DNA of 60,000 nt from Branchiostoma floridae (GCF_000003815.2 NC_049997.1:10287860-10347859); one strand, 5' to 3'; counted from the stretch's first letter, positions 55,101 to 57,939 are shown. Translations and numbers: made by a program. The notes: a model not told the origin generated them from the letters alone.

Positions 55101-57939
55101 GTGAAAGGAAAATGTTGGCATTGCAGCCTTTTGTCCAGATAGGCCAAACAGGACTGAAAAGAAGCAGTTTGTCCAGGACACATATTTGTTGGACACCTCT
55201 CCAAGATAAAACTGCATCTTCAACTACTGAGCGAGACACATCGTCTAAGTATCCATGCTGCTTACTTAAAAAATGAATGAATCGTTTCAAAAGAAAAACC
55301 TCTTCTTTAGTGAGGATAGGACCTATTTGTCGCTTGAAATATTTGCTGGTGAAAAAAAAATCATATATTGGTCTATGAATGAATGAAGACCTTTATTGCA
55401 TGTTGGTCAATGCAAAAAAAATATTCACACAGACACAGTGGTATTGAAATCACATCTGTTTTCTTCCAGATATGATGAAGCATTAGTTATCTGCTTGAGA
55501 TTCAACCTTGTTTAGCTTTAGACCCCATTCACACTCAGAAAAACGATTTGGATAAAACATTTATCCGAATAAAAAAGATTCTATCCGATCCAAAATTGCG
55601 TTCACACTCGTCTTTGGCAACCCGATTAGTGCGCCCTCAGTCTTATCCGAATAAAACATTAGGTTGAGGTCAAAGGGTAGCGTCATTTCTTGCAGCTCAA
55701 AATGGCGGGAATCCACCAACTTTTGATGCTGTTGTTCCTCTGGAGAATGTTCTGTAGTCGTAGAAGGGAACGCAATCAACGGTCTTTGATCGCGAGAAGG
55801 TTTCACCGACAAAGTCTTCTGCATATTGGGATAGCTGTAGTACAGCTCATATGTACGCCACCAGAGCGGCAGACAGAACGATCTGGGAGCTGGAGCGAAG
55901 CCATGATTGGTGGAACAACATTTTGCTTTGAACATTTTAAGACTCGGAATGGCAGAAAAACTTCTATTGAGCAAACTCACCTTTGACAAGTTGCATCCTA
56001 TCCACTTAAAGTGAATCCCATCCACTTGCACGTTCACACTGCCGAATCGTACGAATCGAGACTCTCCGCGGCGCAGTTTTATCCACTTCCCGGAGTTCTA
56101 TCTACCTCCCCGAGGTGGAACACGAGGGATTCGAATCGATGAAATCCAAGTGATTTGGGAGCGTTCATACTGCTAAGTTTTATTCAGATCGGGTAGTTTT
56201 ATTCGGATAACATGTTTTATTCGAATCGTTTTTCTGAGTGTGATTGGGGTCATTGTCTAATCCAACCATCACTCTCCACCGGCAAGGGTTGGGATAGTCG
56301 AAAGCTAAACATGGATGGATCCCTGGCTTACATAGGAATGAAGCTACTTTAAATGAAGGAAGAAAAAAAGTAACCAGACTTATTCAAAGTCTAACAATGA
56401 TCAAGGAACAAGCTACACATTACTGTATTACCAGTATTTTTGGTTTTAGTTTCCAATGGCAATGACTTGAATACTAACGAAGTGCCAATGTTGGTATAAG
56501 CTAACCTAATCTAATTTTGTACCGCCCTCTGTACCGCAGCGAAAGTCATTTATTTTACAACTCAGCAACCTTTGGCGTAATATTTGTCTTTCTTATTACC
56601 ACATTTTTGGCTTTCTGATCCACGGAAGAATGTTTGTTTTTCGGCAGGTACGGCGCTTAAGATTTTTGCCCTCTCTCTGAGCGGAGTGTTAGTGGCCACC
56701 TGCATTCTCCGGTATAACAGCTATGACAGGCGTATGCTGGCAGAGGCAAACATTCCAACTTTGCCTATTTGTAGAGCAAATCCTGAGGAACGGACTTATC
56801 CATAAAGAAAGCCGACTTTCGCCTTTTTAGCCTTGCAGATTGTCGTTCTTTTCTCCGCCTTTAGAAATCTCCTTATTCACATGCAAAGTTGAGGAGAAAG
56901 CGTGAAACCCGAAAAGAAAGGCGGGGCATGTCCGCTGAAAAACTGCCGACGGATTTTGTACTGAAGTGGGGACGAAAATACCCAAGGCTTGTGCTTTTTC
57001 TTTGGTTTGTATTTTTTTCCCTCGGTTGATTTCCAAAAGAGAGAGAAATCTACTCAAGTTAATCTGTTGTAATCTGTTCTAGATTTCCGGGGGCAAGCAC
57101 TACGGTAACGCACGCGTCAAGAAAAAGAAAATAACTAACCTATTTTGGAAAAGCAGTGAAAGCACACAAAAAAAAGACAATTGGCGGGGAACGAACTGAA
57201 AACTTAATGTTATATTTCAAAAATTCAGACTGACAACAGTTTAGGAGATGAGAGTTTCTGCGTGAAGTTTTATCGGCAACCACCGAAGCGGTGTGGCAAA
57301 ACATGCGGGAGAGGGGAGCAGGAACACCCGACACCAGAACAATAACACACCGGTGCCCCCAGTGTTGCGGACCGCTCCGTCCTTACACAACAAACTCTGA
57401 GGAATGAGGATCCTGGACAAAATCGGCAAATTCCTACTTTATGAAATATCAATATAGGAGGTTTCTGTGATGTACAATTCTGTTTAAACCTAAGAAACTC
57501 TCTGATCGTCGGGGTGCCGACCTGGGCTTTCGCTACGGTGTTGTCAATTTTCAGAACCCCGCCGACTGACAAAAGAGCGACACCGTGCAACTTCTCAACA
57601 CGTTTCCTGGACAAATACTGCACAAATATCGCCGTAACTCGCTTCACAGACCCCATTCCCAACACCTGCACATATCATGACCACTAAATCCCCTAATACC
57701 ATTGACCTACACACTTACTGGAGCTAATTTGAAGTCCTTGAGGCTCTTGAATGGGACCATAGTGTACCATAACCGCTACCGTAGTTAGAGAGCACAACTT
57801 CCGCGGGTCTACCCGCCACGTTTCGGTACAACCTACGGCGTGATATGCGTTCTTACCTGTCGTCGTAGGCGAAGTCTGCGTCCCAGGTGTTGTAGTAGAG
57901 TAGCAGGGCTAACAGAGCGGTGGCTAGCTCGGGATACAT
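3966..57939 (-). CDS. TMTC2: TMTC2, transmembrane O-mannosyltransferase with TPR repeats (12 coding exons)
   Basis: Coding exons in transcript order: 57857-57939, 30930-31521, 11058-11886, 9368-9482, 8877-8962, 8329-8513, 7470-7548, 6866-6987, 6182-6263, 5143-5257, 4488-4551, 3966-4133. All junctions are GT-AG and the phases join into 840 codons including the stop (839 aa). Human TMTC2, as I recall, is about 836 aa. Visible landmarks: an N-terminal hydrophobic segment, YDD at 25-27, DFWG at 50-53, SHKSYRP at 61-67, HPIHTEAVAG at 126-135, a DWSMDAIPL stretch, PASNLFF...VAERVLY-type membrane segments in exon 3, then TPR units in exons 4-12. TMTC1-4 are ER membrane proteins that add O-linked mannose to cadherin-type domains; TMTC2 has also been linked to ER calcium handling. 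The tracts GNKPPEF, DNPASDSDSLL, SGIKVNPAK, LKDPKAHA and APQSLYNM favour TMTC2 over TMTC1, 3 and 4. A low-complexity Ser/His-rich insert in exon 3 is probably lineage-specific. Confidence 0.95.
4488..4551 (-). CDS. TMTC2: TMTC2 coding exon 11 (TPR)
   Basis: Encodes QAGRHEDAEKYYKQATQLKP E. It was too short to stand out on its own; it was found from the phase of its neighbours and TPR periodicity. Acceptor CCTACAG, donor GTAAAA. A hAT-type MITE lies 48 bp upstream in the transcript. Confidence 0.9.
4600..4939. mobile_element. hAT-type MITE with 8-bp duplication CCACAAAC
   Basis: Ends CAGGGCTCTAGCCAG and the inverted CTGGCTAAAGCCCTG. The duplication CCACAAAC is exact at 4592-4599 and 4940-4947. 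The interior is rich in TTGACGGA-type phrases shared with 29800-30106. Confidence 0.9.
4960..5130. repeat. Copy of the CAGTCAAACCTGTACAAGTG dispersed repeat (degenerate)
   Basis: Contains CACAAGTGACTAGTATAG, GACCACCTG and the TTTTCCCATTGACC tail seen in the fuller copy at 7202-7397. Confidence 0.5.
5143..5257 (-). CDS. TMTC2: TMTC2 coding exon 10 (TPR)
   Basis: Encodes GQYMAETGRSEEAADMMVKA then VELGSPEFETIFNAANALR. Acceptor ACCCAG, donor GTAAGG. Confidence 0.92.
5570..5860. repeat. Low-copy GTTGCAC/GTGCAAC-rich segment
   Basis: Many inverted GTTGCAC and GTGCAAC words, including CTAGGTTGCAC and GCACCCTGTGCAACCT, suggest a decayed inverted-repeat element in TMTC2 intron 9. Boundaries are uncertain. 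Confidence 0.4.
6182..6263 (-). CDS. TMTC2: TMTC2 coding exon 9 (TPR)
   Basis: Encodes NRAAEAELMYQKAMELDSNS ATVHQHYG. Acceptor ACTGTAG, donor GTGAGA. A CG-poor MITE copy (6313-6471) sits only 50 bp upstream in the transcript. Confidence 0.92.
6313..6471. mobile_element. TACTGTAAATGCA-family MITE, copy near exon 9
   Basis: Ends TACTGTAAATG and CATTTACAGTA. The interior repeats TTCGCGG-type words in degraded form (for example GTTCGCAGGGACTTAATTTC). Confidence 0.8.
6866..6987 (-). CDS. TMTC2: TMTC2 coding exon 8 (TPR)
   Basis: Encodes GESLFKNSQLAEAEEWFKKS then LAAKPDHVPAHLTYAKLMAK T, another TPR with the DHVPAHLTY signature. Acceptor CTTGTAG, donor GTAGGT. Confidence 0.93.
7202..7397. mobile_element. 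TA-flanked MITE with CAGTCAGACCTGTAC ends
   Basis: Ends TACAGTCAGACCTG and CAGGTCTGACTGTA. The interior repeats GACCACCT-type words. Partial relatives: 4960-5130, 10576-10660, 30505-30612 and 41694-41850. Confidence 0.75.
7470..7548 (-). CDS. TMTC2: TMTC2 coding exon 7 (TPR)
   Basis: Encodes EAIETYMEAIRRRPSHYAPQ and SLYNMLG. The APQSLYNM motif is shared with vertebrate TMTC2. Acceptor TTTTTCAG, donor GTAAGG. Confidence 0.93.
8329..8513 (-). CDS. TMTC2: TMTC2 coding exon 6 (TPR)
   Basis: Encodes MAHLNLGIVLSTLGKTEEAE followed by HGLKDPKAHATGVISAIYNL and GRLQHDQGRYS. The LKDPxAH insertion between TPR helices is characteristic of TMTC2. Acceptor CTCCAG, donor GTATGC. Confidence 0.94.
8877..8962 (-). 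CDS. TMTC2: TMTC2 coding exon 5 (TPR)
   Basis: Encodes LGILLQEGKRYQEAIQSYQ then MAIQCRPRLA, the second TPR. Acceptor CTCCAG, donor GTAAGT. Confidence 0.92.
9368..9482 (-). CDS. TMTC2: TMTC2 coding exon 4 (first TPR)
   Basis: Encodes AWGNLANILKTQGNIDEAEQ then AYRNALQHRGNMGDVHYN, a TPR helix pair. Acceptor CTCGCCAG, donor GTGAGT. Phases match both neighbours. Confidence 0.93.
9508..9850. repeat. Local repeats in TMTC2 intron 3
   Basis: Three related copies of a phrase beginning near CTTTTAATCAACTTTTGCAG (9511, about 9586, about 9704) with CCAAACATAAAG...CAGCTTA. Two copies continue into GAAGTGATTGGT...TGCTAAGG. These are old tandem duplications. Confidence 0.65.
9851..10570. other. Intron 3 segment without recognised feature
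   Basis: Short overlapping antisense frames of 76-109 codons at 10002-10458 have no family resemblance or splice context. I see no gene. Confidence 0.4.
10576..10660. repeat. Fragment of the CAGTCAAACCTG dispersed repeat
   Basis: CTGTCAAATCTGTGCAAGTG, ACCACCTCTACATAAGGACC and ACCTGGCCAATGTGACCACC match the left half of 7202-7397. Confidence 0.6.
10831..11032. mobile_element. MITE related to 3751-3955, beside the exon 3 donor
   Basis: Carries GGGTAACCTAC near the left end and CCGCGGATAAAGGTGAGCT at the right, with an interior parallel to the copy at 3751-3955 (CAGGGTAT.TAGGCA.ATCAA). It ends 25 bp past the exon 3 splice donor. Confidence 0.75.
11058..11886 (-). CDS. TMTC2: TMTC2 coding exon 3 (aa 226-502)
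   Basis: Starts EKHRNVREG after the acceptor TTTTACAG and includes FMGNKPPEFAPSDNPASDSD and FDWSMDAIPLVESVW. A hydrophilic insert rich in Ser, His and Asn (roughly aa 350-400) precedes the last membrane helices (PASNLFFYVGFVIAERVLYI). It ends SGIKVNPAK, just before the first TPR. The donor GTACCA is weaker than the others. Confidence 0.95.
12211..12722. repeat. Tandem duplication, unit about 259 bp
   Basis: Unit 1 (12211-12469) and unit 2 (12470-about 12722) both run CAGTTTATAT.GTCCAGCTGG to GACTTTTGC.GTGA. Unit 2 carries small indels. The end of each unit resembles the CG-rich MITE interior (AATTTTCGTGGTGGTTTTAC). Confidence 0.85.
13183..13643 (+). pseudogene. LINE reverse transcriptase C-terminal fragment
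   Basis: About 153 codons from LLRIYRSNVRSVLLYAAETW, through FESRCLRRILKIRW, RRRWKWLGHVLRM and GKRSRGRPLGTWRRTVEGEM, to the stop at 13641-13643. This is the post-thumb region of RTE/Jockey-type LINE polyproteins; the exact clade is unsure. The catalytic domains are missing, so it is dead. The open frame extends upstream to an ATG at 13143, but that part belongs to the host hAT-like element. Confidence 0.85.
13183..13657 (+). mobile_element. 5'-truncated LINE (non-LTR retrotransposon) with 12-bp duplication
   Basis: Flanked by ACCTGCACCTAC at 13171-13182 and 13658-13669. It encodes the C-terminal part of a reverse-transcriptase polyprotein and ends in a (TAGG)n tail, as expected for a truncated target-primed insertion. 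Confidence 0.85.
14007..14366. mobile_element. PIF/Harbinger-like MITE with TTA duplication (full copy)
   Basis: Ends GGCCACACCGATTTAATTTC and the inverted GAAATTAAATTGGTGTGGCC. TTA flanks at 14004-14006 and 14367-14369. It is nearly identical over about 275 bp to 51906-52181. Confidence 0.85.
14451..14660. mobile_element. TACTGTAAATGCA-family CG-rich MITE
   Basis: Ends TACTGTAAATGCATTTAAAT and TGCATTTACAGTA, with four TTCGCGGTGGTTTTAA-type words inside. TA at both edges fits a Tc1/mariner-type duplication. Confidence 0.9.
14834..14942. mobile_element. Palindromic MITE/hairpin
   Basis: Arms TGGAATATGATGCAAGGTGT... and the inverted ...ACATCTTGCATTATATTCCA, about 45 bp each, with a short loop including AATAAAGAGATGGA. 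Confidence 0.8.
15085..15175. mobile_element. Partial MITE related to 47690-47820
   Basis: Contains ATCTCCAGGCAGATCTATTG, GGCATAAGGAGTTT and CCAGCTAAACTCCTTATGCC ACCGGTAG, in the same order as the complete palindrome at 47690-47820. Confidence 0.65.
15180..17060. other. Intron 2 segment, no gene seen
   Basis: Scattered open frames under 100 codons (for example 15839-16217 plus) show no family likeness or splice context. A GT run (17001-17012) is the only simple repeat. Confidence 0.4.
17060..17280. mobile_element. Possible Mutator-like element remnant
   Basis: Starts TAGTCTCCAAGCGGACG near 17067 and ends GGGAGTCTGGTAGAGACTA at 17279, the two end types of the foldback family. The two ends do not match each other and no duplication is visible, so it may be a chimera or two remnants. 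Confidence 0.4.
17665..18810. mobile_element. Nested element with CATGCCCGTAGCCAGG ends and 5-bp duplication GTCCG
   Basis: Inverted ends CATGCCCGTAGCCAGG and CCTGGCTACGGGCATG, with GTCCG at 17660-17664 and 18811-18815. G- and C-rich runs flank each end. It includes the GC-rich palindrome at 18284-18496. A 5-bp duplication does not fit hAT; I leave the superfamily open. Confidence 0.8.
18284..18496. repeat. GC-rich inverted tandem array (CCAGCTCCGGCCCGCACG units)
   Basis: The left part has five or six units related to CCAGCTCCGGCCCGCACGTC. The right part is inverted units, GGAGCTGGACCGTGCGGGC. The centre is CCAGCTCCGAGCTGG near 18411-18425. It could form a long stem. Open frames here are low-complexity by-products. 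Confidence 0.85.
18858..19434. mobile_element. Nested TA-flanked element (CCGTATATTCTCGAATAAAG ends)
   Basis: Ends CCGTATATTCTCGAATAAAG and the inverted TTTAATTGAGAATATACGG, with TA at each edge (18856-18857 and 19435-19436). GGGTGCGTACTTT is repeated inside at about 18936, 19331 and 19407. Confidence 0.8.
19738..20965. other. Intron 2 segment between hAT and P-type elements
   Basis: No coding frame above 122 codons and none with family likeness. TTTACACT.CA.TCTCAGAATC recurs at about 20253 and 20370, a weak local repeat. Confidence 0.4.
20966..20972. repeat. Target-site duplication, left (CTCTAAC)
   Basis: A 7-bp direct repeat identical to 29415-29421, just outside the left terminal repeat. 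The eighth base differs, so the duplication is 7 bp rather than the 8 bp of the Drosophila P element. Confidence 0.85.
20973..21003 (+). repeat. P-type element left terminal inverted repeat (31 bp)
   Basis: Begins CAAGGAGCTTTTATC and matches the reverse complement of 29384-29414 at all 31 positions. CAAGGAG recurs at its inner edge (21000-21006). Confidence 0.93.
21004..21310 (+). promoter_or_regulatory. GC-rich 5' region of the transposase gene
   Basis: A CpG-rich stretch between the left terminal repeat and the transposase ATG, in contrast to the AT-rich intron that follows. It holds the subterminal repeat and must include the promoter and 5' untranslated region. No TATA box is evident. 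The promoter role is inferred from position. Confidence 0.5.
21086..21097 (+). repeat. Subterminal inverted repeat ATGTTCGTAGCG, left copy
   Basis: Begins 113 bp from the left end. Its inverted partner is 29353-29364, about 50 bp from the right end. In the Drosophila P element, internal inverted repeats act as transpositional enhancers; the same role here is inference. Confidence 0.6.
21311..21314 (+). CDS. Transposase coding exon 1 (ATG G only)
   Basis: ATGG directly followed by the consensus donor GTAAGT. It supplies the only start codon that joins exon 2 in frame, since exon 2 has no early in-frame ATG before the cysteine domain. A four-base coding exon is easily missed by gene finders. 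Confidence 0.75.
21311..26613 (+). CDS. P-element/THAP9-type transposase with a RAG1-like N-terminal zinc domain (1012 aa)
   Basis: Coding exons: 21311-21314, 22345-24433, 24825-24990, 25107-25268, 25423-25611, 25828-25960, 26318-26613. All are GT-AG and the phases join to 1012 codons plus stop. The first coding exon is only ATGG; joined to exon 2 it reads MDHKGNLLKVCRTCG. N-terminal domain: C11-x2-C14, DIHPPF (H52), C57-x2-C60, then PH (H91)-x4-C96-x2-C99 and the basic tract GRPVKKK. Spacing and neighbouring residues closely follow the RAG1 N-terminal zinc-binding region. A 13-aa Pro/Ser/Glu repeat linker (about aa 128-210) follows, then the transposase core: IWDEMKIKSG (D584), SDGASPNR (D691) and LSEKFTQDPLEQHF near 935-948, motifs of the P/THAP9 RNase H-like catalytic region. 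It ends in a basic nuclear-signal-like PKRQRKK. No THAP domain is seen. It should cut and rejoin the element ends in the nucleus. No frameshift or stop was found. Confidence 0.9.
21783..21829. repeat. Internal copy of transposon end motif (CAAGGAGC...GCTCCTTG)
   Basis: CAAGGAGCTTTTTATC (21783-21798) matches the terminal-repeat start with one extra T, and GCTCCTTG at 21822-21829 is its inverted partner. It lies in transposase intron 1. Confidence 0.6.
22345..24433 (+). CDS. Transposase coding exon 2 (zinc domain, repeat linker, first two catalytic Asp)
   Basis: Acceptor TTTATTTCAG ends at 22344. The donor follows AACCGGAG at 24433. The frame reads on past the donor to 24635, but joining to 24825 gives SPNRRFYKVHEDDQ and continues the transposase, so the read-through tail is intronic. 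Confidence 0.9.
22725..22976 (+). repeat. In-frame 39-bp tandem repeat within the transposase gene (about 6.5 units)
   Basis: Units of 39 bp encode PACTSEEDAPLPT, with small variants (one Ile, one Asn, one Lys). The repeat separates the zinc domain from the catalytic region and is probably a disordered, length-variable linker. Because 39 is divisible by 3, all six frames tend to stay open; the antisense ORFs here are by-products. Confidence 0.9.
24825..24990 (+). CDS. Transposase coding exon 3
   Basis: Encodes FYKVHEDDQRLVYWTWNPYR, PGEKMYFMSDVPHLMKTTRN and NMENSGWHSKTRNLH. The DVPHLMKTTRNN segment is typical of P/THAP9-type transposases. Acceptor TTCCAG, donor GTGAGT. Confidence 0.88.
25107..25268 (+). 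CDS. Transposase coding exon 4
   Basis: Encodes YNGQEISWKHIVSVYEWDLG through ALRMRVNLAVQ. Acceptor TTCTGTAG, donor GTTTGT. Phase 0 at both ends. Confidence 0.88.
25423..25611 (+). CDS. Transposase coding exon 5
   Basis: Encodes VLSNSMSCALAMQGRHDTVS and TRNFISMMNRFFDCLNVQNQ through DVDDIRFT. Acceptor TTTCACAG, donor GTAAGT. Resembles the helical part of the P-transposase insertion domain. Confidence 0.88.
25828..25960 (+). CDS. Transposase coding exon 6
   Basis: Encodes WLEKDFLGFLHHWEQQAAGT through MCLSKQTLEGLRIT. Acceptor TGTTACAG, donor GTATGT. Confidence 0.88.
26042..26147. repeat. Tandem duplication of about 53-56 bp in transposase intron 6
   Basis: Two adjacent near-identical AT-rich units starting AAGATATCACCTATTATACT and AAGATATCACCTATAATACT. 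They lie in the intron, so no coding effect is expected. Confidence 0.8.
26318..26613 (+). CDS. Transposase coding exon 7 with stop
   Basis: Encodes VSSFVELTKTLIQEEGVGYV then LSEKFTQDPLEQHFAKQRRR and CGANENPTALEF, matching the conserved P/THAP9 C-terminal block (QDxLE...F...R...G.N.NPT). It ends PKRQRKK and TAG. Acceptor TTTTTCCAG. Confidence 0.9.
26614..27313. other. Intergenic space between the convergent transposon genes
   Basis: AT-rich, with no coding frame I support. It must hold both 3' ends. Several loosely repeated phrases of the type CTAATGTTGCC...TGTACAT occur at 26670-26800, suggesting a degenerate tandem repeat. Confidence 0.5.
26644..26649 (+). terminator. Candidate polyadenylation signal ATTAAA for the transposase gene
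   Basis: ATTAAA 31 bp after the transposase stop. It is a common variant of AATAAA, chosen by position only. On the other strand, AATAAA (26634-26639) could serve the convergent zinc-finger gene. Confidence 0.3.
27314..28359 (-). CDS. Transposon zinc-finger gene, coding exon 3 with stop
   Basis: Acceptor TTTTTTTCCAG. Encodes VKRPTSKLGKEDALAEGPRL to KSLRKSLG and TAA. The domain is mostly helical by eye, with scattered Cys and aromatic residues. Confidence 0.85.
27314..29248 (-). CDS. C2H2 zinc-finger protein encoded by the P-type transposon (463 aa)
   Basis: Coding exons in transcript order: 28999-29248, 28520-28615, 27314-28359, with GT-AG junctions joining to 463 codons plus stop. The start MARPGDDDFVWSDFD opens a very acidic N-terminus (aa 6-33). 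One C2H2 finger follows, CDVCGKPYKNAGSFRRHKER with a final His (C59, C62, H75, H80). A basic linker (KASKPRRKLK) leads to a long C-terminal domain of unknown function containing EEQVLRYVAGYIPHALLKHY at about 281-300. YVAGYI-type phrases occur in other transposon-encoded proteins, but I cannot assign a family. It lies inside the element ends and is intact, so it is probably an accessory protein of the transposon (for example DNA binding or regulation); that role is inference. Confidence 0.82.
28410..28425 (+). repeat. Internal copy of transposon end motif (CAAGAGCTTTTATCAG)
   Basis: Matches the terminal repeat start except for one missing G. It lies in intron 2 of the minus-strand transposon gene. 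Confidence 0.55.
28520..28615 (-). CDS. Transposon zinc-finger gene, coding exon 2
   Basis: Encodes VTDPEPGTSNTPDKTQVKGA GKASKPRRKLK, a linker with a basic end. Acceptor CTCATCAG, donor GTAAAT. Confidence 0.75.
28857..28868 (-). repeat. Internal copy of transposon end motif (AAAAGCTCCTTG)
   Basis: Exact match to 12 bases at the outer right terminal repeat, followed by a looser AAAAAGCTCATTG (28882-28894). It lies in intron 1 of the minus-strand transposon gene. Confidence 0.55.
28999..29248 (-). CDS. Transposon zinc-finger gene, coding exon 1 (C2H2 finger)
   Basis: ATG at 29246-29248. A further in-frame ATG lies upstream at 29326, but the inner one begins the conserved-looking acidic region. 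It ends HPVS at the donor GTAAGT (28998). Confidence 0.8.
29353..29364 (-). repeat. Subterminal inverted repeat, right copy
   Basis: CGCTACGAACAT, exact inverted match to 21086-21097. Confidence 0.6.
29384..29414 (-). repeat. P-type element right terminal inverted repeat (31 bp)
   Basis: Ends GATAAAAGCTCCTTG; exact inverted copy of 20973-21003. Confidence 0.93.
29415..29421. repeat. Target-site duplication, right (CTCTAAC)
   Basis: Right-hand partner of 20966-20972. Confidence 0.85.
29800..30106. mobile_element. hAT-type MITE with 8-bp duplication CAGTGCGG
   Basis: Ends CAGGGTTTTAGCC and GGCTAGAACCCTG. The duplication is exact at 29792-29799 and 30107-30114. It shares GGACGGA words with 4600-4939. 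Confidence 0.9.
30345..30463. mobile_element. Palindromic MITE (AAGCAACTGGATATG arms)
   Basis: Left arm AAGTAATATGCCAAAAAGC...GAAGCAACTGGATATG; the right arm is its near-exact inverse CATATCCAGTTGCTTGAGTA...TTTTTGGCATAT. The loop is about 15 bp. Confidence 0.85.
30505..30612. repeat. Partial copy of the CAGTCAAACCTG MITE
   Basis: TACAGTCAAACCTGTACAAG, AAGGACCACCTGG and TTAGATAATTTTTCCCATTT match the left part of 7202-7397; the right end is missing. Confidence 0.65.
30930..31521 (-). CDS. TMTC2: TMTC2 coding exon 2 (aa 28-225)
   Basis: Joins exon 1 in phase (AG plus C makes Ser28) and encodes the luminal loop with DFWG and SHKSYRPL, then several membrane helices, including HPIHTEAVAGVVGRAD. 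It ends LIPALYK at the donor GTAAGA. Acceptor CTACAG. Confidence 0.95.
32362..32573. mobile_element. TACTGTAAATGCA-family CG-rich MITE (best-preserved copy)
   Basis: Ends TACTGTAAATGCATTTAAGT and TGCATTTACAGTA. The inner words TTCGCGGTGGTTTTAA and ATTTCGCGGTAGC are repeated and inverted (CCACCGCGAA). Confidence 0.92.
33439..33827. repeat. Tandem duplication, unit about 195 bp
   Basis: Both units run GATCTTTC.TGCC-like starts, TGTAGATATGTTC.TG.AT.A and GATAGGTGAAA, to GTGGAAAATCTTCCGATG (ending about 33637 and 33827). Confidence 0.8.
34541..35335. repeat. Three direct copies of a unit of about 110 bp
   Basis: Copies near 34541-34653, 34850-34968 and 35216-35333 share GCGTGAATACCCG.GGCATA, GTTGGGCTGCGGAAGATTAT, ACAGCTTTTCTGCTCACTCG and AATTCTGAGCCTTACAGATG. 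The spacers differ from each other; those at 34720-34850 and 35050-35140 contain CCTGCATTTT.AGGG-type repeat debris. Confidence 0.85.
35608..35643. repeat. Fragment of a PIF-like MITE end
   Basis: GAGAACCAACAAATTAAATC followed by AGTGTGGCCTTA matches the right end of 14007-14366. Confidence 0.55.
35764..36128. mobile_element. hAT-like element with CAGGGTTCGAAATACC ends
   Basis: Ends CAGGGTTCGAAATACC and GTATTTCGAGCCCTG, with ACCTGCAC/GTGCAGGT words inside. Same family as 13094-13881 and 43464-43803. The flanks show no clear duplication. Confidence 0.75.
37731..38002 (+). mobile_element. tRNA-derived SINE, copy 1
   Basis: The tRNA-like head AGTGGGTAGAGCAATCGCC, then GAGCTCGATCCCAGGCCG (B-box-like), is followed by a body ATACCAAAGACTTAAAAAAG and GTACATGCTGCTTTCTCTGC shared with 52334-52625. 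Confidence 0.8.
38003..38410. repeat. Tandem duplication, unit about 220 bp
   Basis: Both units include ATCACATATTGTCTT, TTCTGAACCTGAGGGC, AATGAGTACTTTATCCAATG and ATACCGAATGTGATCTAGTG. Starts near 38006 and 38232. It abuts the SINE. Confidence 0.85.
38433..39391. mobile_element. TA-flanked DNA transposon (GGGCTTATTCA ends), non-autonomous
   Basis: Ends TAGGGCTTATTCA and TGAATAAGCCCTA, with TCACGTGA-like words next to both. The inverted similarity reaches a CCATNTTGGGGTCCA block about 85 bp inside each end. It is CpG-rich near the ends. A 95-codon frame at 38767-39054 is not recognisable as a transposase. Confidence 0.8.
40428..40852. mobile_element. Mutator-like MITE with 9-bp duplication GTTGTCGTC
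   Basis: Ends TAGCCTGGGTACCATCCGGA and the inverted TCCGGATGGTACCCAGGCTA, then matching GAGCGAACTA. Duplication exact at 40419-40427 and 40853-40861. Confidence 0.9.
41694..41850. repeat. Degenerate copy of the CAGTCAAACCTG MITE, opposite orientation
   Basis: GGACAGGTGGTCACTATAGA, AATGGGAAAGTTTATTTAGG and GGTGGTCACTTGTAAATG resemble the reverse of the 30505-30612 copy. Confidence 0.55.
43407..43862. repeat. Direct repeats of about 58 bp flanking a hAT-like element
   Basis: 43407-43463 and 43804-43862 both read CCATTCATGCA..CAGGC...GTTGGGTACCAACAAGGGGCC ACC AACAATAC.CTCTG. They sit immediately outside both ends of 43464-43803. Confidence 0.85.
43464..43803. mobile_element. hAT-like element with CAGGGCTCAAAATAC ends
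   Basis: Ends CAGGGCTCAAAATAC and TGTTTCGAGCCCTG. Interior TACCTGCACCAGAC...TTAGGTGCAGGTAGACACC, in inverse orientation to 13094-13881. Confidence 0.78.
45133..45373. mobile_element. PIF/Harbinger-like MITE with TAA duplication
   Basis: Ends GGCCCCACCAATTAAATTTC and AATTGAATTTGTGTGGCC. TAA at 45130-45132 and 45374-45376. A diverged member of the 14007-14366 family. Confidence 0.78.
45428..45529. repeat. Near-perfect hairpin, arms about 47 bp, loop 7 bp
   Basis: Arm TTCAGGCTGGCTAGAAATAC...AAGAACATCAT, loop AACAAAT, then its near-exact inverse ending GCAAGCCTGAA. Debris of the GGACGGA hAT-type family continues to about 45820. Confidence 0.88.
46479..46660. mobile_element. Foldback (Mutator-like) MITE
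   Basis: Ends TACTCTCCAAGCAGAGGTTA and the inverted AACCTCTGTTGGAGAGTA. Long arms include TAGAAAGCC...AAAAATGCCT. Flanks CCTCCATCT (46470-46478) and CCTCCACCT (46661-46669) match at 8 of 9 bases. Confidence 0.8.
47185..47405 (-). mobile_element. Possible second tRNA-derived SINE (minus strand)
   Basis: Read on the minus strand: TAGTCTAGTGGTGAGTGGC (A-box-like), then GTCGTGGGTTGGAATCTGGC (B-box-like), spaced as in a tRNA, followed by a body with GGTCACAGTCC. It is unrelated in sequence to the 37.7- and 52.3-kb SINEs. Confidence 0.5.
47687..47820. mobile_element. Palindromic MITE (ATCTCCAGG...CCTGGAGAT)
   Basis: Left ATCTCCAGGTACATATACAG and right CTGCCTGGAGAT; arms run inward through GGCATAGGGAGTTTAGCTGG and CCAGCTAAACTCCTTATG. 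The centre contains two TGTACAC copies. Confidence 0.82.
48530..48850. repeat. Tandem duplication, unit about 150 bp
   Basis: Both units contain TCAGGACAATGTTCA.GTAT, CACTATG.CTGTTGACCTTG, and TATACAAGCTTGTG.CTTGTT with AATCAC. Starts near 48532 and 48683. Confidence 0.8.
49383..49539. mobile_element. TACTGTAAATGCA-family MITE, internally deleted
   Basis: Ends TACTGTAAATGCATTTAAGT and TGCATTTACAGTA. About 50 bp of the usual left interior is missing relative to 32362-32573. Confidence 0.85.
51906..52181. mobile_element. PIF-like MITE, 3'-truncated copy of 14007-14366
   Basis: Nearly identical to 14007-about 14283 (GGCCACACCAATTTAATTTC ... CCGTTACCTTTACCCCAACC); then the match stops and the right inverted end is absent. 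Confidence 0.85.
52334..52625 (+). mobile_element. tRNA-derived SINE, copy 2
   Basis: The head GCCGGTGCAATGGCCTAGTG, GGTAGAGTGTTCGCC, then GAGTTCGATCCCGGCC gives clear A- and B-box-like RNA polymerase III promoter elements. Body shared with 37731-38002. Confidence 0.85.
55521..56251. mobile_element. Non-autonomous DNA transposon (GACCCCATTCACACTCAG ends)
   Basis: Ends GACCCCATTCACACTCAGAA and the inverted TTCTGAGTGTGATTGGGGTC, with similarity continuing through AAACGATT and ATAAAACAT. A 98-codon frame (55690-55986, plus) may be a remnant of a transposase start, but I cannot assign it. GTTCACACT words recur internally. No clear duplication. Confidence 0.8.
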